Origin: Prolixibacteraceae bacterium
GTDB lineage: Bacteria; Bacteroidota; Bacteroidia; Bacteroidales; Prolixibacteraceae
Length of the DNA: 64,000 nt
NCBI GenBank assembly: GCA_028683385.1
Contig: JAQUIJ010000001.1
Location: 186,001-250,000, forward strand
Direction: 5' to 3'
Numbering within the stretch: position 1 is the first letter of the stretch; every line of letters starts with the position of its first letter. Shown one piece after another: positions 43,691 to 53,385 of the stretch. The notes beneath the pieces are model-generated. The model made no database searches. It was not told the DNA's origin and saw only the letters and a program-made list of their open reading frames with translations. The translations under genes were made by a program, and so were the position numbers.

Positions 43691-45064
43691 TCAGGCAGAA
43701 AATTGCAGCATAAAAGTGCTGCCTTTGCCGGGTTGGCTTTCTGCTCGTAGGTTGATGAGCTGCAAATCGGCCAGCTTTTTCACGATGGAGAGTCCAAGTC
43801 CATTCCCTTTAACTGCGGAACTTCTGGATTTATCTGCACGATAAAACCGGTTAAAAATATTGGGGAGATCTTTCTCCGAGATTCCAATGCCATCGTCTTT
43901 CACTGAAAGTGTTTTCGAGGCCTCATTCCAGCTTGCGACAACATTCCCATTTTCGTTACCATACTTAATGGCATTACTTAATAAATTGTCGATTATCAAT
44001 TCCAGATAAAGCTGATCGCCCATCACGGTAACATCTTCAGGAATATTAAGCTGCAGATTAATGTTCTTTTCGGCAGCCTGTTTTTTCCATTTTTCTCCGG
44101 AAAGCGAAATAAGCTCAGCAAGACAGATTGTTTCAGTACGGGCAGCCTTACTGGAATCGAGCCGGGCCAGTTGAAGCAATTGTTCCAACAGCGAATCGAG
44201 ACGGTCGACTTCTTTAATTGTTGCAGCGATTTTTTCTTCGTAAACCTGCGGCTCTCGCTGTTTGCGTATCAAAACCTCCAATGTTCCCCTGATTCCGGAA
44301 AGAGGCGTGCGAATTTCATGCGAGGCGTCGCTGGTGAATTGTTTTTGTTGCAGCATACTGGTTTCTATTCGTGCAAGCAATTCGTTAATGGTTTGAGTCA
44401 ACTGGTACAATTCATCCTGATGTTCGGGCAACGGCAAACGGGTACTGATGTTTGAATCGCCAATTTTAGATGCTGAAGCTATGAGCTGATTAACCGGCGC
44501 AATGGCTTTTGAAGCTGCCAGCGAAGAAACCACAAACTGAACGATCAATACAAGCGGAAATGTGATTAGCAAAACCCAGATCAGATTGTTGAGAATGGTG
44601 TACGATTCCTGCTGCGAAATAGCAATCGTTAACTGTCCTATTTTTACACCCGACTCATTATTTATTGGGAAATGTCCAAGCCGTATGCGTTGCCGGTTAA
44701 TTTCACCATTGTAAAAAGTTTCCTGACTTTTATTCGGATTACTTAGAATCTGATCTTCCAACAAATTAGTGGAGCGAAAAATGACTTTGTCGTTTATATC
44801 TGCAACTTGCAGGAATGTTGGATTAACCTCAACCTGACTGTGTTCGGCCTCATCCCATTCGGGCATTTTATTAATGATGATGGAATCGCGATGCCAGTCG
44901 AGGTTGCTGAAGACCTCTTCTTTTTCGAGTAAAATGTCATCGTCTAAATGACTATAAGCAGTTTTGTACACCACCAAATAAATGGCAAGAAAAACCAATG
45001 CAGTAGTAAAAGCTACGGCTAGCGTATTGAAAAGCGCGATCCTGTTTTTAAATTTTAAAGTCAT
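43691..45064 (-). CDS. Sensor histidine kinase
   Basis: A 457-residue membrane kinase. Membrane helices at about 11-33 and 160-184 frame a periplasmic sensor region of about 125 residues. A HAMP segment (184-236), the HisKA domain with phosphorylated His249 (DASHEIRTPL) and the HATPase domain (N-box DNLLSNAIKYGNENG, G-boxes DDGIGI and GLGLSIV) follow. Its ATG overlaps the response-regulator stop by 4 bases (45061-45064), so the order is regulator then kinase. The signal is unknown; neighbours are an exported rubrerythrin and DUF2231 protein. Confidence 0.92.
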   Translation of the reverse strand: MTLKFKNRIALFNTLAVAFTTALVFLAIYLVVYKTAYSHLDDDILLEKEEVFSNLDWHRDSIIINKMPEWDEAEHSQVEVNPTFLQVADINDKVIFRSTNLLEDQILSNPNKSQETFYNGEINRQRIRLGHFPINNESGVKIGQLTIAISQQESYTILNNLIWVLLITFPLVLIVQFVVSSLAASKAIAPVNQLIASASKIGDSNISTRLPLPEHQDELYQLTQTINELLARIETSMLQQKQFTSDASHEIRTPLSGIRGTLEVLIRKQREPQVYEEKIAATIKEVDRLDSLLEQLLQLARLDSSKAARTETICLAELISLSGEKWKKQAAEKNINLQLNIPEDVTVMGDQLYLELIIDNLLSNAIKYGNENGNVVASWNEASKTLSVKDDGIGISEKDLPNIFNRFYRADKSRSSAVKGNGLGLSIVKKLADLQLINLRAESQPGKGSTFMLQFSA

Positions 45065-45738
45065 TCGTCGGTATCAATTTTATAACCCACGCCCCGCACA
45101 GTGGTGATGAGCGATGGGTTCCCGGGTTCATCCAGTTTCTTGCGCAATGAATTGATGTACACATCAATCACCGAATTATCGTAATCGAAATGAATATCCC
45201 AAACCTTTTCGATGATTCGCGTCCGCCGGCAAACCTTTCCTTTATTCCGGAGAAAATATTCGAGCAACGAAAATTCCTTTTGGGTAAGTTCAATCTGATT
45301 CCCTCTCCTGGTTACCGTATGCTTTTCAATGTTCAACACAATGTCTCCGGCTGAAAAAACAGTCGACTGAGTTTCATTTTTGCGCATCAAAACGCGGATG
45401 CGGGCAAGCAACTCTTCAAACGAAAAAGGTTTGCGGATGTAATCGTTGGCTCCGGTTTCAAGTCCAAAAACAACATCGTCGACAGTATCTTTTGCGGTCA
45501 GGAAAATAATGGGAACAACTTTGTTTTCGAGCCGGATATTGCGGCAGATTTCAATTCCACTCATCCCGGGTAGCATCCAGTCGAGCAGAATAACATCATA
45601 CTCATCCAGATTATCCAGGGCGAGTTGCAAACCTTTTTTACCGCTGTCGGCCACATCAACGGCGAAGCCTTCTTCTTCCAATCCATCCCTGATGAAGTTA
45701 GAAATAGAAGGCTCGTCCTCTACAGTTAAAATTCGCAT
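45061..45738 (-). CDS. OmpR/PhoB-family response regulator
   Basis: A 225-residue regulator from ATG 45738 (MRILTVEDEP). A longer in-frame start at 45768 lies inside an exact -7 promoter box and is rejected. Receiver domain: acidic pocket EDE, phosphoacceptor Asp53 (LLDWMLPG), Thr/Lys switch residues (FLTAKD, RKPFSFEEL). C-terminal winged helix: LTQKEFSLLEYFLRNKG, VIDVYINSLRKKLD and TVRGVGYKI. It is the partner of the kinase whose start it overlaps. Confidence 0.93.
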   Translation of the reverse strand: MRILTVEDEPSISNFIRDGLEEEGFAVDVADSGKKGLQLALDNLDEYDVILLDWMLPGMSGIEICRNIRLENKVVPIIFLTAKDTVDDVVFGLETGANDYIRKPFSFEELLARIRVLMRKNETQSTVFSAGDIVLNIEKHTVTRRGNQIELTQKEFSLLEYFLRNKGKVCRRTRIIEKVWDIHFDYDNSVIDVYINSLRKKLDEPGNPSLITTVRGVGYKIDTDE

Positions 45739-45765
45739 CGTTGAAATTACTTTATGATATTGACT

Positions 45766-45773
45766 CAAAGATA
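45766..45773 (-). promoter_or_regulatory. -7 promoter box of the two-component operon
   Basis: Minus strand TATCTTTG, exact match to TAnnTTTG, about 28 bases upstream of the ATG at 45738. It fixes the start of the response regulator and implies a leader of about 20 bases. Confidence 0.5.
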
Positions 45774-45783
45774 CAGAAAGCTT

Positions 45784-46254
45784 TTAATCATCGCCATCCG
45801 TATTGCCAAAATCGGGAAGCGCCAGTTGAACTCCGGCTCCGTGGCTATACACCAATTGGCCACCCAGATAACCTGTTCGGGCAACCGACCCAACCAAAGC
45901 GGTAAATAAAATGATGCCAACCCACTTTGTCCAACTGCGATTGTACTTGAAATAGTAAATTACAACCCGAAACAATGCGGTAACTATAGCCAGAATAAGC
46001 GTAAAAGTTGCAGCCTGTTCGTGCAGTTCCATTGGGTTCTTCAGGGGGCCTTCTTCAATTCCTTCGCCAGCATAGCTGCCGGTAAGGTAGGCCGCGCTGG
46101 CTCCCAAAGCGCCAAGCAATAAAAGATAAAATGCGACATTACTGAAAAACTCTTTTTTACTGAATAGTGCGATTACTTCCGAAAGAAACCCTGCCATCAG
46201 AAGGGCAATCGGGAAATGAATAATCATTGCGTGAAGGTGTGTTGCTGAAATCAT
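45784..46254 (-). CDS. DUF2231 membrane protein
   Basis: A 156-residue protein with four membrane helices. The opening ATHLHAMIIHFPIALLMAGF and the C-terminal GGQLVYSHGAGVQL are the two conserved His-bearing signatures of DUF2231; a further His lies in MELHEQAATF. The family is often encoded near haem or redox proteins (function not established). It lies upstream of the two-component genes on the same strand; a one-mismatch -7 box (AATCTTTG on the minus strand, 46274-46281) precedes it. Confidence 0.85.
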   Translation of the reverse strand: MISATHLHAMIIHFPIALLMAGFLSEVIALFSKKEFFSNVAFYLLLLGALGASAAYLTGSYAGEGIEEGPLKNPMELHEQAATFTLILAIVTALFRVVIYYFKYNRSWTKWVGIILFTALVGSVARTGYLGGQLVYSHGAGVQLALPDFGNTDGDD

Positions 46255-46454
46255 AGTCTTTGTTTTTTATTTACAAAGATTGCACAACCCTGATTCAGGA
46301 ATGATTAGGCTATTCTTAAGATTGGCTTAAATCGTGATTTTCACGATCCACAATGGACTAGTCGTTCTCTATTTCTTTCGATGGAATTCAACCGAATTCC
46401 AAAATTTTGTTAATTGTGTGAATTAAATAAAAATTTCATATTCCTTTGTATCCC

Positions 46455-47048
46455 GTGGGAAATATCCAGTTAAATATTAGGTTAAAAGAAGGCAATCCCT
46501 CGGCTTTCGAAGAACTGTTTAAACAAACATTTCCACGAATGCTCAGCTATTGTAATCTTTTTATTCATGATCAGGCTCAGGCAAACGACTTGGTTCAGGA
46601 ATGCTTTGTGAAGCTATGGGAAAAACGAACCACCATCAAATTCACACAATCCATTGAAAGTTTGTTGTTTGTAATGCTCCGGAATAAATGCCTGAATTAT
46701 TTGCGCGATCAAAAGTTGCACGACTTCGAGAAAAACATTGAATTGCTAAAGGAAAATGAACTTCAGCACCTTTACCAATTGGATTTTATCGGGAAAGAAG
46801 AGAAAACACTCGAAGAAAGTCTGATCGAAGCCATTCGCGAATCAGTCGAAACACTTCCGGAAAAACGGAAACAGGTTTTTATAAAGGCTAAAATTGAAGG
46901 GAAAAAGAATAAAGATGTAGCCGATGAATTAGGCATCTCGTTAAAAGCTGTTGAAAAACATCTTCATAAGGCCAAAGAACAAATCAGGACTGAAGTGTTG
47001 GAAAAATATCCACTGCTCTATGTAGTCATTGTACTGATGTTAAAATAG
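46455..47048 (+). CDS. ECF-type RNA polymerase sigma-70 factor
   Basis: About 197 residues. Region 2 is SAFEELFKQTFPRMLSYCNLF and DLVQECFVKLWEKR; region 4 is LPEKRKQVFIKAKIEGKKNKD and VADELGISLKAVEKHLHKAK, the pattern of the Bacteroidota PUL-linked ECF family. No ATG precedes region 2; candidates are TTG 46446 and GTG 46455. A -7-like TTCCTTTG covers 46441-46448, so GTG 46455 is preferred, leaving a very short or no leader. It is followed by a FecR anti-sigma gene and should direct transcription of susC and its partners. Confidence 0.87.
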   Translation: MGNIQLNIRLKEGNPSAFEELFKQTFPRMLSYCNLFIHDQAQANDLVQECFVKLWEKRTTIKFTQSIESLLFVMLRNKCLNYLRDQKLHDFEKNIELLKENELQHLYQLDFIGKEEKTLEESLIEAIRESVETLPEKRKQVFIKAKIEGKKNKDVADELGISLKAVEKHLHKAKEQIRTEVLEKYPLLYVVIVLMLK

Positions 47049-47218
47049 ATATACCTTCTCGAGTCAAATAAAATTCGCCAATTAGCTTTTATTAAAAACT
47101 ACTTACTCTCTATTTGAAATCTATAAATTGAATCATGCTTTGTCAAGGTTAAAAAAATTATTTTTTCAGAGGTAGGGTTTTTCAAAATGATGGGTACTCA
47201 TCACGAAACACATATAGA

Positions 47219-48202
47219 ATGAGATCAATTATCACCAAATATTTAAGAGGAAAATGTTCGAATGACGAGCAAAACGAATTGCTTCACTGGATCAGAAAAG
47301 ACGAACATCTGAGTGAATTTCAGCAAATAAAAGAAGACTGGAATGATGAAGTTGTGAAAGAGACTGTTCCTTCTGAATTTATTGATGATTGGAGAACAAT
47401 TCAAAACCGAATGATGGAAGAATTGCAAGAGTCTGTTCAACGTAAACAGCGAGCACTGAACTTCTTCAGGTATGCGGCAGTTTTCCTGGTCTTAATAGCT
47501 GTTCCTGCATTCCTTTATTTTCAGACATTTAACCAACAAACCAATCCGCTTGTTTACACCACCGTGGCTGCTGATTATGGACAAATTTCAAAAGTCGTAC
47601 TACCCGACAGCACAGTTATCTGGGTCAATTCCGGATCAACGATCAAATACAACAATGAATTTTCGGCTACAAACCGAGACATTGAGTTGATTGGCGAGGC
47701 CTATTTCAAGGTTCATAAGAATAAAGATTTGCCTTTGGTGGTGGCAAGCGAAGATTTACGGGTAAAGGTTCTGGGAACCGAGTTTAGTGTATCAGCTTAT
47801 CCTGAAGAAAAAGACATTCAGGTAATCCTGGAAAAAGGAAAAATTGAACTTGCATCTGCTTCAGTAGCTAACCTCAAACAAGAGATGAATCCAGGCGAAT
47901 TGGTAGATTATACCAAAGCGAATAACGAAATGATCCTTTCAACAGTTAATACCGAATTATTTACTTCATGGAAAGATGGAATCATTAACATATATAACCT
48001 TCCGCTCAGCGAGTTGGTTATCAGGCTTGAGAAACGATATAACCAAAAATTTATAGTTGATGAAGATATTAAAAATCTTCCGTACACTTTCACCATTAAA
48101 AATGAAGACCTGAGCAGCATTTTAAGCCTGATGGAAAAAATCACTCCGGTTGATGTAATTCAGAACAAAAACGAAATTGAATTAAAATACAGAAAAAGAT
48201 AA
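47219..48202 (+). CDS. FecR-family anti-sigma factor
   Basis: A 327-residue membrane regulator. A cytosolic N-terminal anti-sigma region (ITKYLRGKCSNDEQNELLHW) is followed by one membrane helix (about 83-101, FFRYAAVFLVLIAVPAFLYF), then a periplasmic FecR domain (GQISKVVLPDSTVIWVNSGS, YFKVHKN, VKVLGTEFSV) and a C-terminal DUF4974 segment (LPLSELVIRLEKRYNQKF). It should hold the sigma factor until the STN domain of the SusC receptor signals across the envelope. The 170-base gap to the sigma gene has no other gene. Confidence 0.92.
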   Translation: MRSIITKYLRGKCSNDEQNELLHWIRKDEHLSEFQQIKEDWNDEVVKETVPSEFIDDWRTIQNRMMEELQESVQRKQRALNFFRYAAVFLVLIAVPAFLYFQTFNQQTNPLVYTTVAADYGQISKVVLPDSTVIWVNSGSTIKYNNEFSATNRDIELIGEAYFKVHKNKDLPLVVASEDLRVKVLGTEFSVSAYPEEKDIQVILEKGKIELASASVANLKQEMNPGELVDYTKANNEMILSTVNTELFTSWKDGIINIYNLPLSELVIRLEKRYNQKFIVDEDIKNLPYTFTIKNEDLSSILSLMEKITPVDVIQNKNEIELKYRKR

Positions 48203-48250
48203 GAAAAACTAAAAGAACTAAACTCGTAAGCATAAACACATTAAAATAAA

Positions 48251-48280
48251 AACCGGAAAGCGCGGCAACGCTTCCCGGTT
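48251..48280 (+). terminator. Hairpin between FecR and SusC genes
   Basis: AACCGGAAAGCG (48251-48262) pairs with CGCTTCCCGGTT (48269-48280), one mismatch (G-U in RNA), loop of six bases. No T-run follows. Such GC hairpins before susC are frequent in Bacteroidota; it could limit read-through or be an mRNA processing end. Confidence 0.5.
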
Positions 48281-48335
48281 AACTAACCCCATCTGATAAT
48301 GATGGAATTTATTAATAACAAAATCATTCAAAACT

Positions 48336-51300
48336 ATGAAAAAAAAATCGGGATTCCGAGGTCTGATTCCTCCGATCTGGAACAAAAAATGTTATCGGAT
48401 TATGAAACTAACTATTCTATTCCTTTTTGCAGGCTTGATGCAGGTTTCGGCCAGCTTATACAGCCAAAACACCAAACTCAGTCTAGACTTCCGAAACACA
48501 CGTGTGGTAGATGTGCTGGAAGCTATTGAGAACCAAAGCGAATTTCGGTTTGCTTATAGTGCCGAATATATCGACATGAATCGTAAAGTAAGTGTTGATG
48601 TAAAAAGTCAGAGCATCGAAAAAACATTGGCTATTCTTTTTAACGGAACCGATGTTAAGTATTCCATCAACGACCGGCACATCTTGTTATTCCGAGAAGG
48701 CACTGAATCTGGTGTTTCGCAACAACAGAAATCGGTTTCCGGGAAAGTTACCGATTCAACCGGAGGCTCCCTGCCTGGTGTTTCGGTAATTATTAAAGGC
48801 ACTACCAACGGAACCATAACTGATGTAAATGGAAAATACAACCTGCCAAATGTTGCGACGAATGCAACTTTGCAATTTTCGTTCGTGGGCATGAAGTCAC
48901 AGGAAGTTGCTGTTGGTACAAAAACAACTGTAAATGTTGTACTTGCAGAAGAAGCCATTGGCATTGAAGAGGTTGTTGCTGTTGGTTACGGCACACAGAA
49001 AAAGGCAAACCTGACTGGTTCTGTTGGGAATGTCAAGATGGATGACTTGGCAAGCAGGCCATTAACAAACGCGAGTTTGGCTTTGCAGGGTACTGTTGCA
49101 GGAGTATATGCGTTGCAAAGTTCCGGAAAGCCGGGCGATGACAATGCGGTTATCGATATTCGTGGTGTTGGGACATTTGGCAGCAACATGCCATTGATTA
49201 TAATCGATGGATTCCCTGGCAGTATGTCAGATGTAAATGCCAACGACATCAAATCAATTTCAGTATTGAAAGATGCCGCTTCTTCGTCCATTTATGGAAA
49301 CAGGGCAGCCAATGGTGTCATTTTGATTACCACCAAGAAAGGAGCGTCGGGAGAGATGAAAATTAGCTATAATGGTTACTATGGTGTACAGAACGCGACC
49401 CGCTTGCCAAGCACTTTAAACTCGGTTGAATATACCACCCTCCGTAATGAGGCATCGGCAAATTCAGGAAGTATTCCAAATTACACAGATGCCGACATTC
49501 AAAAATATGCTGCACACAATGATCCGATGTATCCCGACATTGATTATTTTGATGTGTATTATGACCAGGCAAATACGCAGAACCATCGTCTAAGTATGAC
49601 TGGAGGTACCGAAAATTTGCAGTACGCATTTATGCTTGGGCATTTAGATCAGGATGGTATTATGGTTGCTACAAACTATAAAAAAACAGATTTCAGGTCT
49701 AACATTGATGCGTATTTTTTAAAAGACAAAAAGTTAAGATTGTCAGCTAAATTGGCGGGCAACCTTGGTATTAAAGGCGAACCTGTTAGCTTATGGAATG
49801 CCACATGGTACGCTACGCTTGCACCAATATATCCGCTTCAAAATGCCGATGGACAATACATGACGGTTAATGGTGAATTAAACCCCTATGCAAGCATTGT
49901 TACAGGTAGCACTACAAAAACAAAACGATATAATTTTAGTGGGCAGGCTGAAGCTGAATATAAAATAACCAAGGATTTAAGCGCTCAGGTTACTTATGGG
50001 TATAACGTAGTAACATCAAACAAAAACGCGTTCAATGCAAATGTCGTTTTAGCAAATAAGGATGGAAGTAAAAAAATAGAGACATCTGATTTGAGGGTTA
50101 CAGATGGAACAGACATTCAAACGATGTTGACCTCTTTGCTTAAATACAATAAAACATTTGGGAAACATGATCTTAACTTATTGGCTGGTTATTCTGAAGA
50201 AGAGTTTACTTATGACTGGCAGGATGGCTATCGTAAAAATTTCGTAAACAATACCCAACGGGTGCTCTCTCTTGGAGATGCTGCCACTCAGACCAATAAT
50301 GCAGGAAGCTACGATTTAGGTTTGCGGTCGTATTTCGGGCGCATCAATTATGCGTTCGACGGAAAATATTTGTTTGAAGCCAACATCAGGCGAGATGGCT
50401 CTTCCCGATTTGCTGAAGGGAAACAATGGGGTACATTTCCATCATTTTCAGGTGGCTGGGTCGTTTCGAAGGAAAGATTTATGCAAAACCTTCCCTGGGT
50501 GAATTCGCTTAAACTTCGGGCATCCTGGGGACAGCTTGGCAGCCAGAATATCAGCAATTATTACAACGGAAGCGACATCTTAGCATCAGGTCAGAACTAT
50601 TCACTTGGTGGTAAATTGTATTCCGGTGTGGCTATAAAGGATATGACAAATAAAGAATTAACATGGGAAACCGCACAACAATTGAATTTTGGTGTTGATT
50701 TACTCTTAGAGCATGGCTTTGAATTTACTGCCGATTATTTTGATAAAAGGACAAAAGATTTATTGTTGAGAGGACAAGTTCCTGGGACTATGGCATTGAA
50801 TGCACCTTACGTAAATGCAGGTGAAGTTCAGAATAAAGGGATTGAGACTTCCTTAACGTACCGGAAAACGTTTTCGAATGGGTTGAAATTACGTACCACA
50901 CTTAATGCAACTCACATTGTAAATAAAATTACCAAAATGGATGTTGCGGAACAACTTAATTCACCCAAAGCTATAAAGGTAGGAGCCGCCATTAATTCAT
51001 TCTATGGCTATAAGATGGATGGAATTTATCAGCTCTCCGATTTTGATCTGGCCAATGGTAAATATACATTAAAACCGGGAGTGGTAACAGTTTCGAATTA
51101 CAAAGCACAACCAGGAGATATTAAGTTTAAAGACCTTAACGGTGATGGGAATGTGGATCCAAATAACGACAGGACCATACTCGGTAAACAATTTCCGGAC
51201 CTTACTTATTCATTGAACGTAAATTTGGAATGGAAAGGCTTTGATTTTAGCGCATTCTTCCAAGGAGTACAGGGCATTGAAGGATATTTCTATTATGAGA

Positions 51301-51668
51301 TTGCTACTCCATTTAGTGGTGTTGCCAATTTAGGATCGTGGTGGTTAGACAGATGGACCCCAACAAATCCATCGAACACAATGCCTAGGGTAACTTTAGA
51401 TGAGTATCGTACAAATGTTCATTCGTCTTTCTATATGGAGGATGCATCATACCTTCGTTTGAAGAACATTGAGTTGGGTTATACCATCGATCCAAAAATC
51501 ATTTCAAAAATAGGTATCGGCTCTATCCGAGTTTATGGAAATATTCAGAATGCCTTTACCTTTACGAAGTTTAAAGGTTTTGATCCAGAACAAACTGTTG
51601 ATCAAACCAGGGCTGAATCTTTTCCTCAGGTGCGTGTAATGACAATGGGTGTAAATGTTAACTTTTAA
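48336..51668 (+). CDS. SusC-family TonB-dependent receptor with STN domain
   Basis: A 1110-residue outer-membrane receptor. A 22-residue basic N-terminal stretch precedes the signal sequence (MKLTILFLFAGLMQVSASLY). Order: STN sensor domain (about 47-118; FRNTRVVDVLEAIENQ), carboxypeptidase-D-like domain (about 133-205; VSGKVTDSTGGSLPGVSV), plug (VVAVGYGTQKKANLTGSV, later SSIYGNRAANGVILITTKKG) and a 22-strand barrel ending in RVMTMGVNVNF. It imports glycans bound by SusD and, through STN, can signal to the FecR/sigma pair just upstream. Confidence 0.95.
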   Translation: MKKKSGFRGLIPPIWNKKCYRIMKLTILFLFAGLMQVSASLYSQNTKLSLDFRNTRVVDVLEAIENQSEFRFAYSAEYIDMNRKVSVDVKSQSIEKTLAILFNGTDVKYSINDRHILLFREGTESGVSQQQKSVSGKVTDSTGGSLPGVSVIIKGTTNGTITDVNGKYNLPNVATNATLQFSFVGMKSQEVAVGTKTTVNVVLAEEAIGIEEVVAVGYGTQKKANLTGSVGNVKMDDLASRPLTNASLALQGTVAGVYALQSSGKPGDDNAVIDIRGVGTFGSNMPLIIIDGFPGSMSDVNANDIKSISVLKDAASSSIYGNRAANGVILITTKKGASGEMKISYNGYYGVQNATRLPSTLNSVEYTTLRNEASANSGSIPNYTDADIQKYAAHNDPMYPDIDYFDVYYDQANTQNHRLSMTGGTENLQYAFMLGHLDQDGIMVATNYKKTDFRSNIDAYFLKDKKLRLSAKLAGNLGIKGEPVSLWNATWYATLAPIYPLQNADGQYMTVNGELNPYASIVTGSTTKTKRYNFSGQAEAEYKITKDLSAQVTYGYNVVTSNKNAFNANVVLANKDGSKKIETSDLRVTDGTDIQTMLTSLLKYNKTFGKHDLNLLAGYSEEEFTYDWQDGYRKNFVNNTQRVLSLGDAATQTNNAGSYDLGLRSYFGRINYAFDGKYLFEANIRRDGSSRFAEGKQWGTFPSFSGGWVVSKERFMQNLPWVNSLKLRASWGQLGSQNISNYYNGSDILASGQNYSLGGKLYSGVAIKDMTNKELTWETAQQLNFGVDLLLEHGFEFTADYFDKRTKDLLLRGQVPGTMALNAPYVNAGEVQNKGIETSLTYRKTFSNGLKLRTTLNATHIVNKITKMDVAEQLNSPKAIKVGAAINSFYGYKMDGIYQLSDFDLANGKYTLKPGVVTVSNYKAQPGDIKFKDLNGDGNVDPNNDRTILGKQFPDLTYSLNVNLEWKGFDFSAFFQGVQGIEGYFYYEIATPFSGVANLGSWWLDRWTPTNPSNTMPRVTLDEYRTNVHSSFYMEDASYLRLKNIELGYTIDPKIISKIGIGSIRVYGNIQNAFTFTKFKGFDPEQTVDQTRAESFPQVRVMTMGVNVNF

Positions 51669-51680
51669 AAGATCAGGGTT

Positions 51681-53237
51681 ATGAAAAATCAATATAAAAT
51701 TATCACTTCGTTTCTTCTTTTAACGATTTTATTTAGCTGTTCGGAAGATCTTCTGGATAAAACGCCAAAAGACAGACTGTCTCCTTCAACTTTCTTTCAG
51801 GATGAAACACAATGTAAGATGGCGTTGATGGGTATATATAATGCCATTCAACCAAATGCCACACCTACTCATTTCTATCAGTTCGAATTTATGTCGGATA
51901 ATGGTTATTGCCAGGCAGCCTGGCAAGGTTCAAATGAGGTTGGCTCATGGAACACCAACTCAAACAGCTGGGCTCCAGGCGCCAAATGGTCAATGGATTA
52001 TGCAATTATAGCCAGAGCAAACGAGTTCATGCAGGATATAGCTGCTGCCTCAGTAAGCGATGCAGTTAAAGCTCCGATGGTGGCAGAAGCCAAATTTTTA
52101 AGGGCTTATGCTTATGCCGATTTGATTACTTATTTCGGTGATGTGCCACTTATTACAAAAGTTTTACCCTTGGCCGATGCATATGTAAAAAGAACCCCAA
52201 AAAGTGAGGTGCTTACTCAAATTCTGGCCGACTATACCGAAGCCGCTAATGCTCTTCCGACCTCTTATTCAGGATCAAATGTAGGGCGTGTCACAAAAGG
52301 GGCTGTGCTGGCCTATAAGGCAAAGATTTTACTCCACAACCAAAAATGGGCAGAAGCAGCGCAAGCAGCCAAAGAGGTTCTGGATTTAAAACTTTACGGG
52401 TTTTTCCCAAACTATGCCGATCTTTTCACTGAAGCCCGTGAAAATAATGTTGAAGTTATTTTTGATATTCAGTACACTGTATCGCAAAGTCAACCATGGC
52501 CAGCCGAACCATTTGTTTTGGGAACCTGGCAAACATCGAACATTACTGCCGATATGATTAATTCATATTACATGACCAATGGTAAACCCATTACTGACCC
52601 TACATCGGGCTATAACGACCAGGATCCATATACGAACAGAGACCCAAGGTTAGCAGCCACTGTGGTATTGCCTGGGTCAAAATTTGGCACATCCACTTTT
52701 ATACCTGCCAGCTATGCTGAATATCCCTGCGGGGCCAAACCGCGCAAGTATGCAGAGTATGGAGTTGCTGACGTAAACATTAGTACACTGAATACCATTC
52801 TGATGCGCTATGCCGACATCTGCCTGATGCGTGCGGAAGCGCTTATTGAATCCGGCAGCACAGCTCAGGAAATTTATGACCTGATTAATTTGGTGCGTGC
52901 CCGTGTAGGTATGCCAACCGTGGAATCCGTTGAAGGTACCGGACTTAATCAAGCTCAACTTCGTCAAATATTGAGACATGAAAGAAGGGTTGAATTTTGT
53001 ATGGAAGGAACTCGCTATGCTGATATGCTGAGATGGAAAGATACATCGCTGGTACATGATGTGTATGGTTATGACAAATCAAAATTGTCGGATCCGACAA
53101 ACCCGGCTAAATGGGTGTTCTCACAAATAAAAATAGCTACAACGACATTTAATGCAACCAAGGGTTGGCTATGGCCAATTCCACAAGGCGACATCAACAT
53201 CAATAAGAATTTACTTCCAAATAATCCGGGATATTAA
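51681..53237 (+). CDS. SusD/RagB-family glycan-binding lipoprotein
   Basis: A 518-residue lipoprotein: lipobox LLTILFSCS (Cys21), then SEDLLDKTPKDRLSPSTFFQ, the typical SusD opening. A TPR-like helical region (VAEAKFLRAYAYADLITYFG, then VLAYKAKILLHNQKWAEAAQ) and the C-terminal LLRHERRVEFCMEG-like RQILRHERRVEF, followed by RYADMLRW, are standard. It caps the SusC barrel and binds the glycan. It begins 12 bases after susC. No PKD or extra domain is fused. Confidence 0.94.
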   Translation: MKNQYKIITSFLLLTILFSCSEDLLDKTPKDRLSPSTFFQDETQCKMALMGIYNAIQPNATPTHFYQFEFMSDNGYCQAAWQGSNEVGSWNTNSNSWAPGAKWSMDYAIIARANEFMQDIAAASVSDAVKAPMVAEAKFLRAYAYADLITYFGDVPLITKVLPLADAYVKRTPKSEVLTQILADYTEAANALPTSYSGSNVGRVTKGAVLAYKAKILLHNQKWAEAAQAAKEVLDLKLYGFFPNYADLFTEARENNVEVIFDIQYTVSQSQPWPAEPFVLGTWQTSNITADMINSYYMTNGKPITDPTSGYNDQDPYTNRDPRLAATVVLPGSKFGTSTFIPASYAEYPCGAKPRKYAEYGVADVNISTLNTILMRYADICLMRAEALIESGSTAQEIYDLINLVRARVGMPTVESVEGTGLNQAQLRQILRHERRVEFCMEGTRYADMLRWKDTSLVHDVYGYDKSKLSDPTNPAKWVFSQIKIATTTFNATKGWLWPIPQGDININKNLLPNNPGY

Positions 53238-53259
53238 TTCTTGTTTTAATGCTTAAATC

Positions 53260-53296
53260 CAATGTTGTTTAGTTAACTCCAGAAATAACAACATTG
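53260..53296. repeat. Short foldback after susD
   Basis: CAATGTTGTT (53260-53269) pairs exactly with AACAACATTG (53287-53296). It lies just before the stronger terminator at 53314 and could help end the susCD transcript. Confidence 0.4.
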
Positions 53297-53313
53297 ACTC
53301 TAACTCATGCTTT

Positions 53314-53354
53314 ACTACCCGAAAATACTAATCTGTTTTCGGGTAGTTTTTTTC
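53314..53354 (+). terminator. Intrinsic terminator after susD
   Basis: ACTACCCGAAAA (53314-53325) pairs exactly with TTTTCGGGTAGT (53336-53347) and is followed by a run of about seven T. It should end the susCD transcript, so GH43 and GH92 downstream probably need their own promoters. Confidence 0.8.
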
Positions 53355-53357
53355 CGT

Positions 53358-53374
53358 TATATTGCAGCAATATA
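53358..53374. promoter_or_regulatory. 17-bp palindrome upstream of GH43, possible operator
   Basis: TATATTGC-A-GCAATATA is a perfect palindrome with a single central base, 11 bases before the GH43 ATG at 53386. Position and symmetry suit a dimeric repressor or activator site or part of the promoter, but no regulator is known; AT-rich chance symmetry is possible. Confidence 0.35.
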
Positions 53375-53385
53375 ATCTTTAGCTA

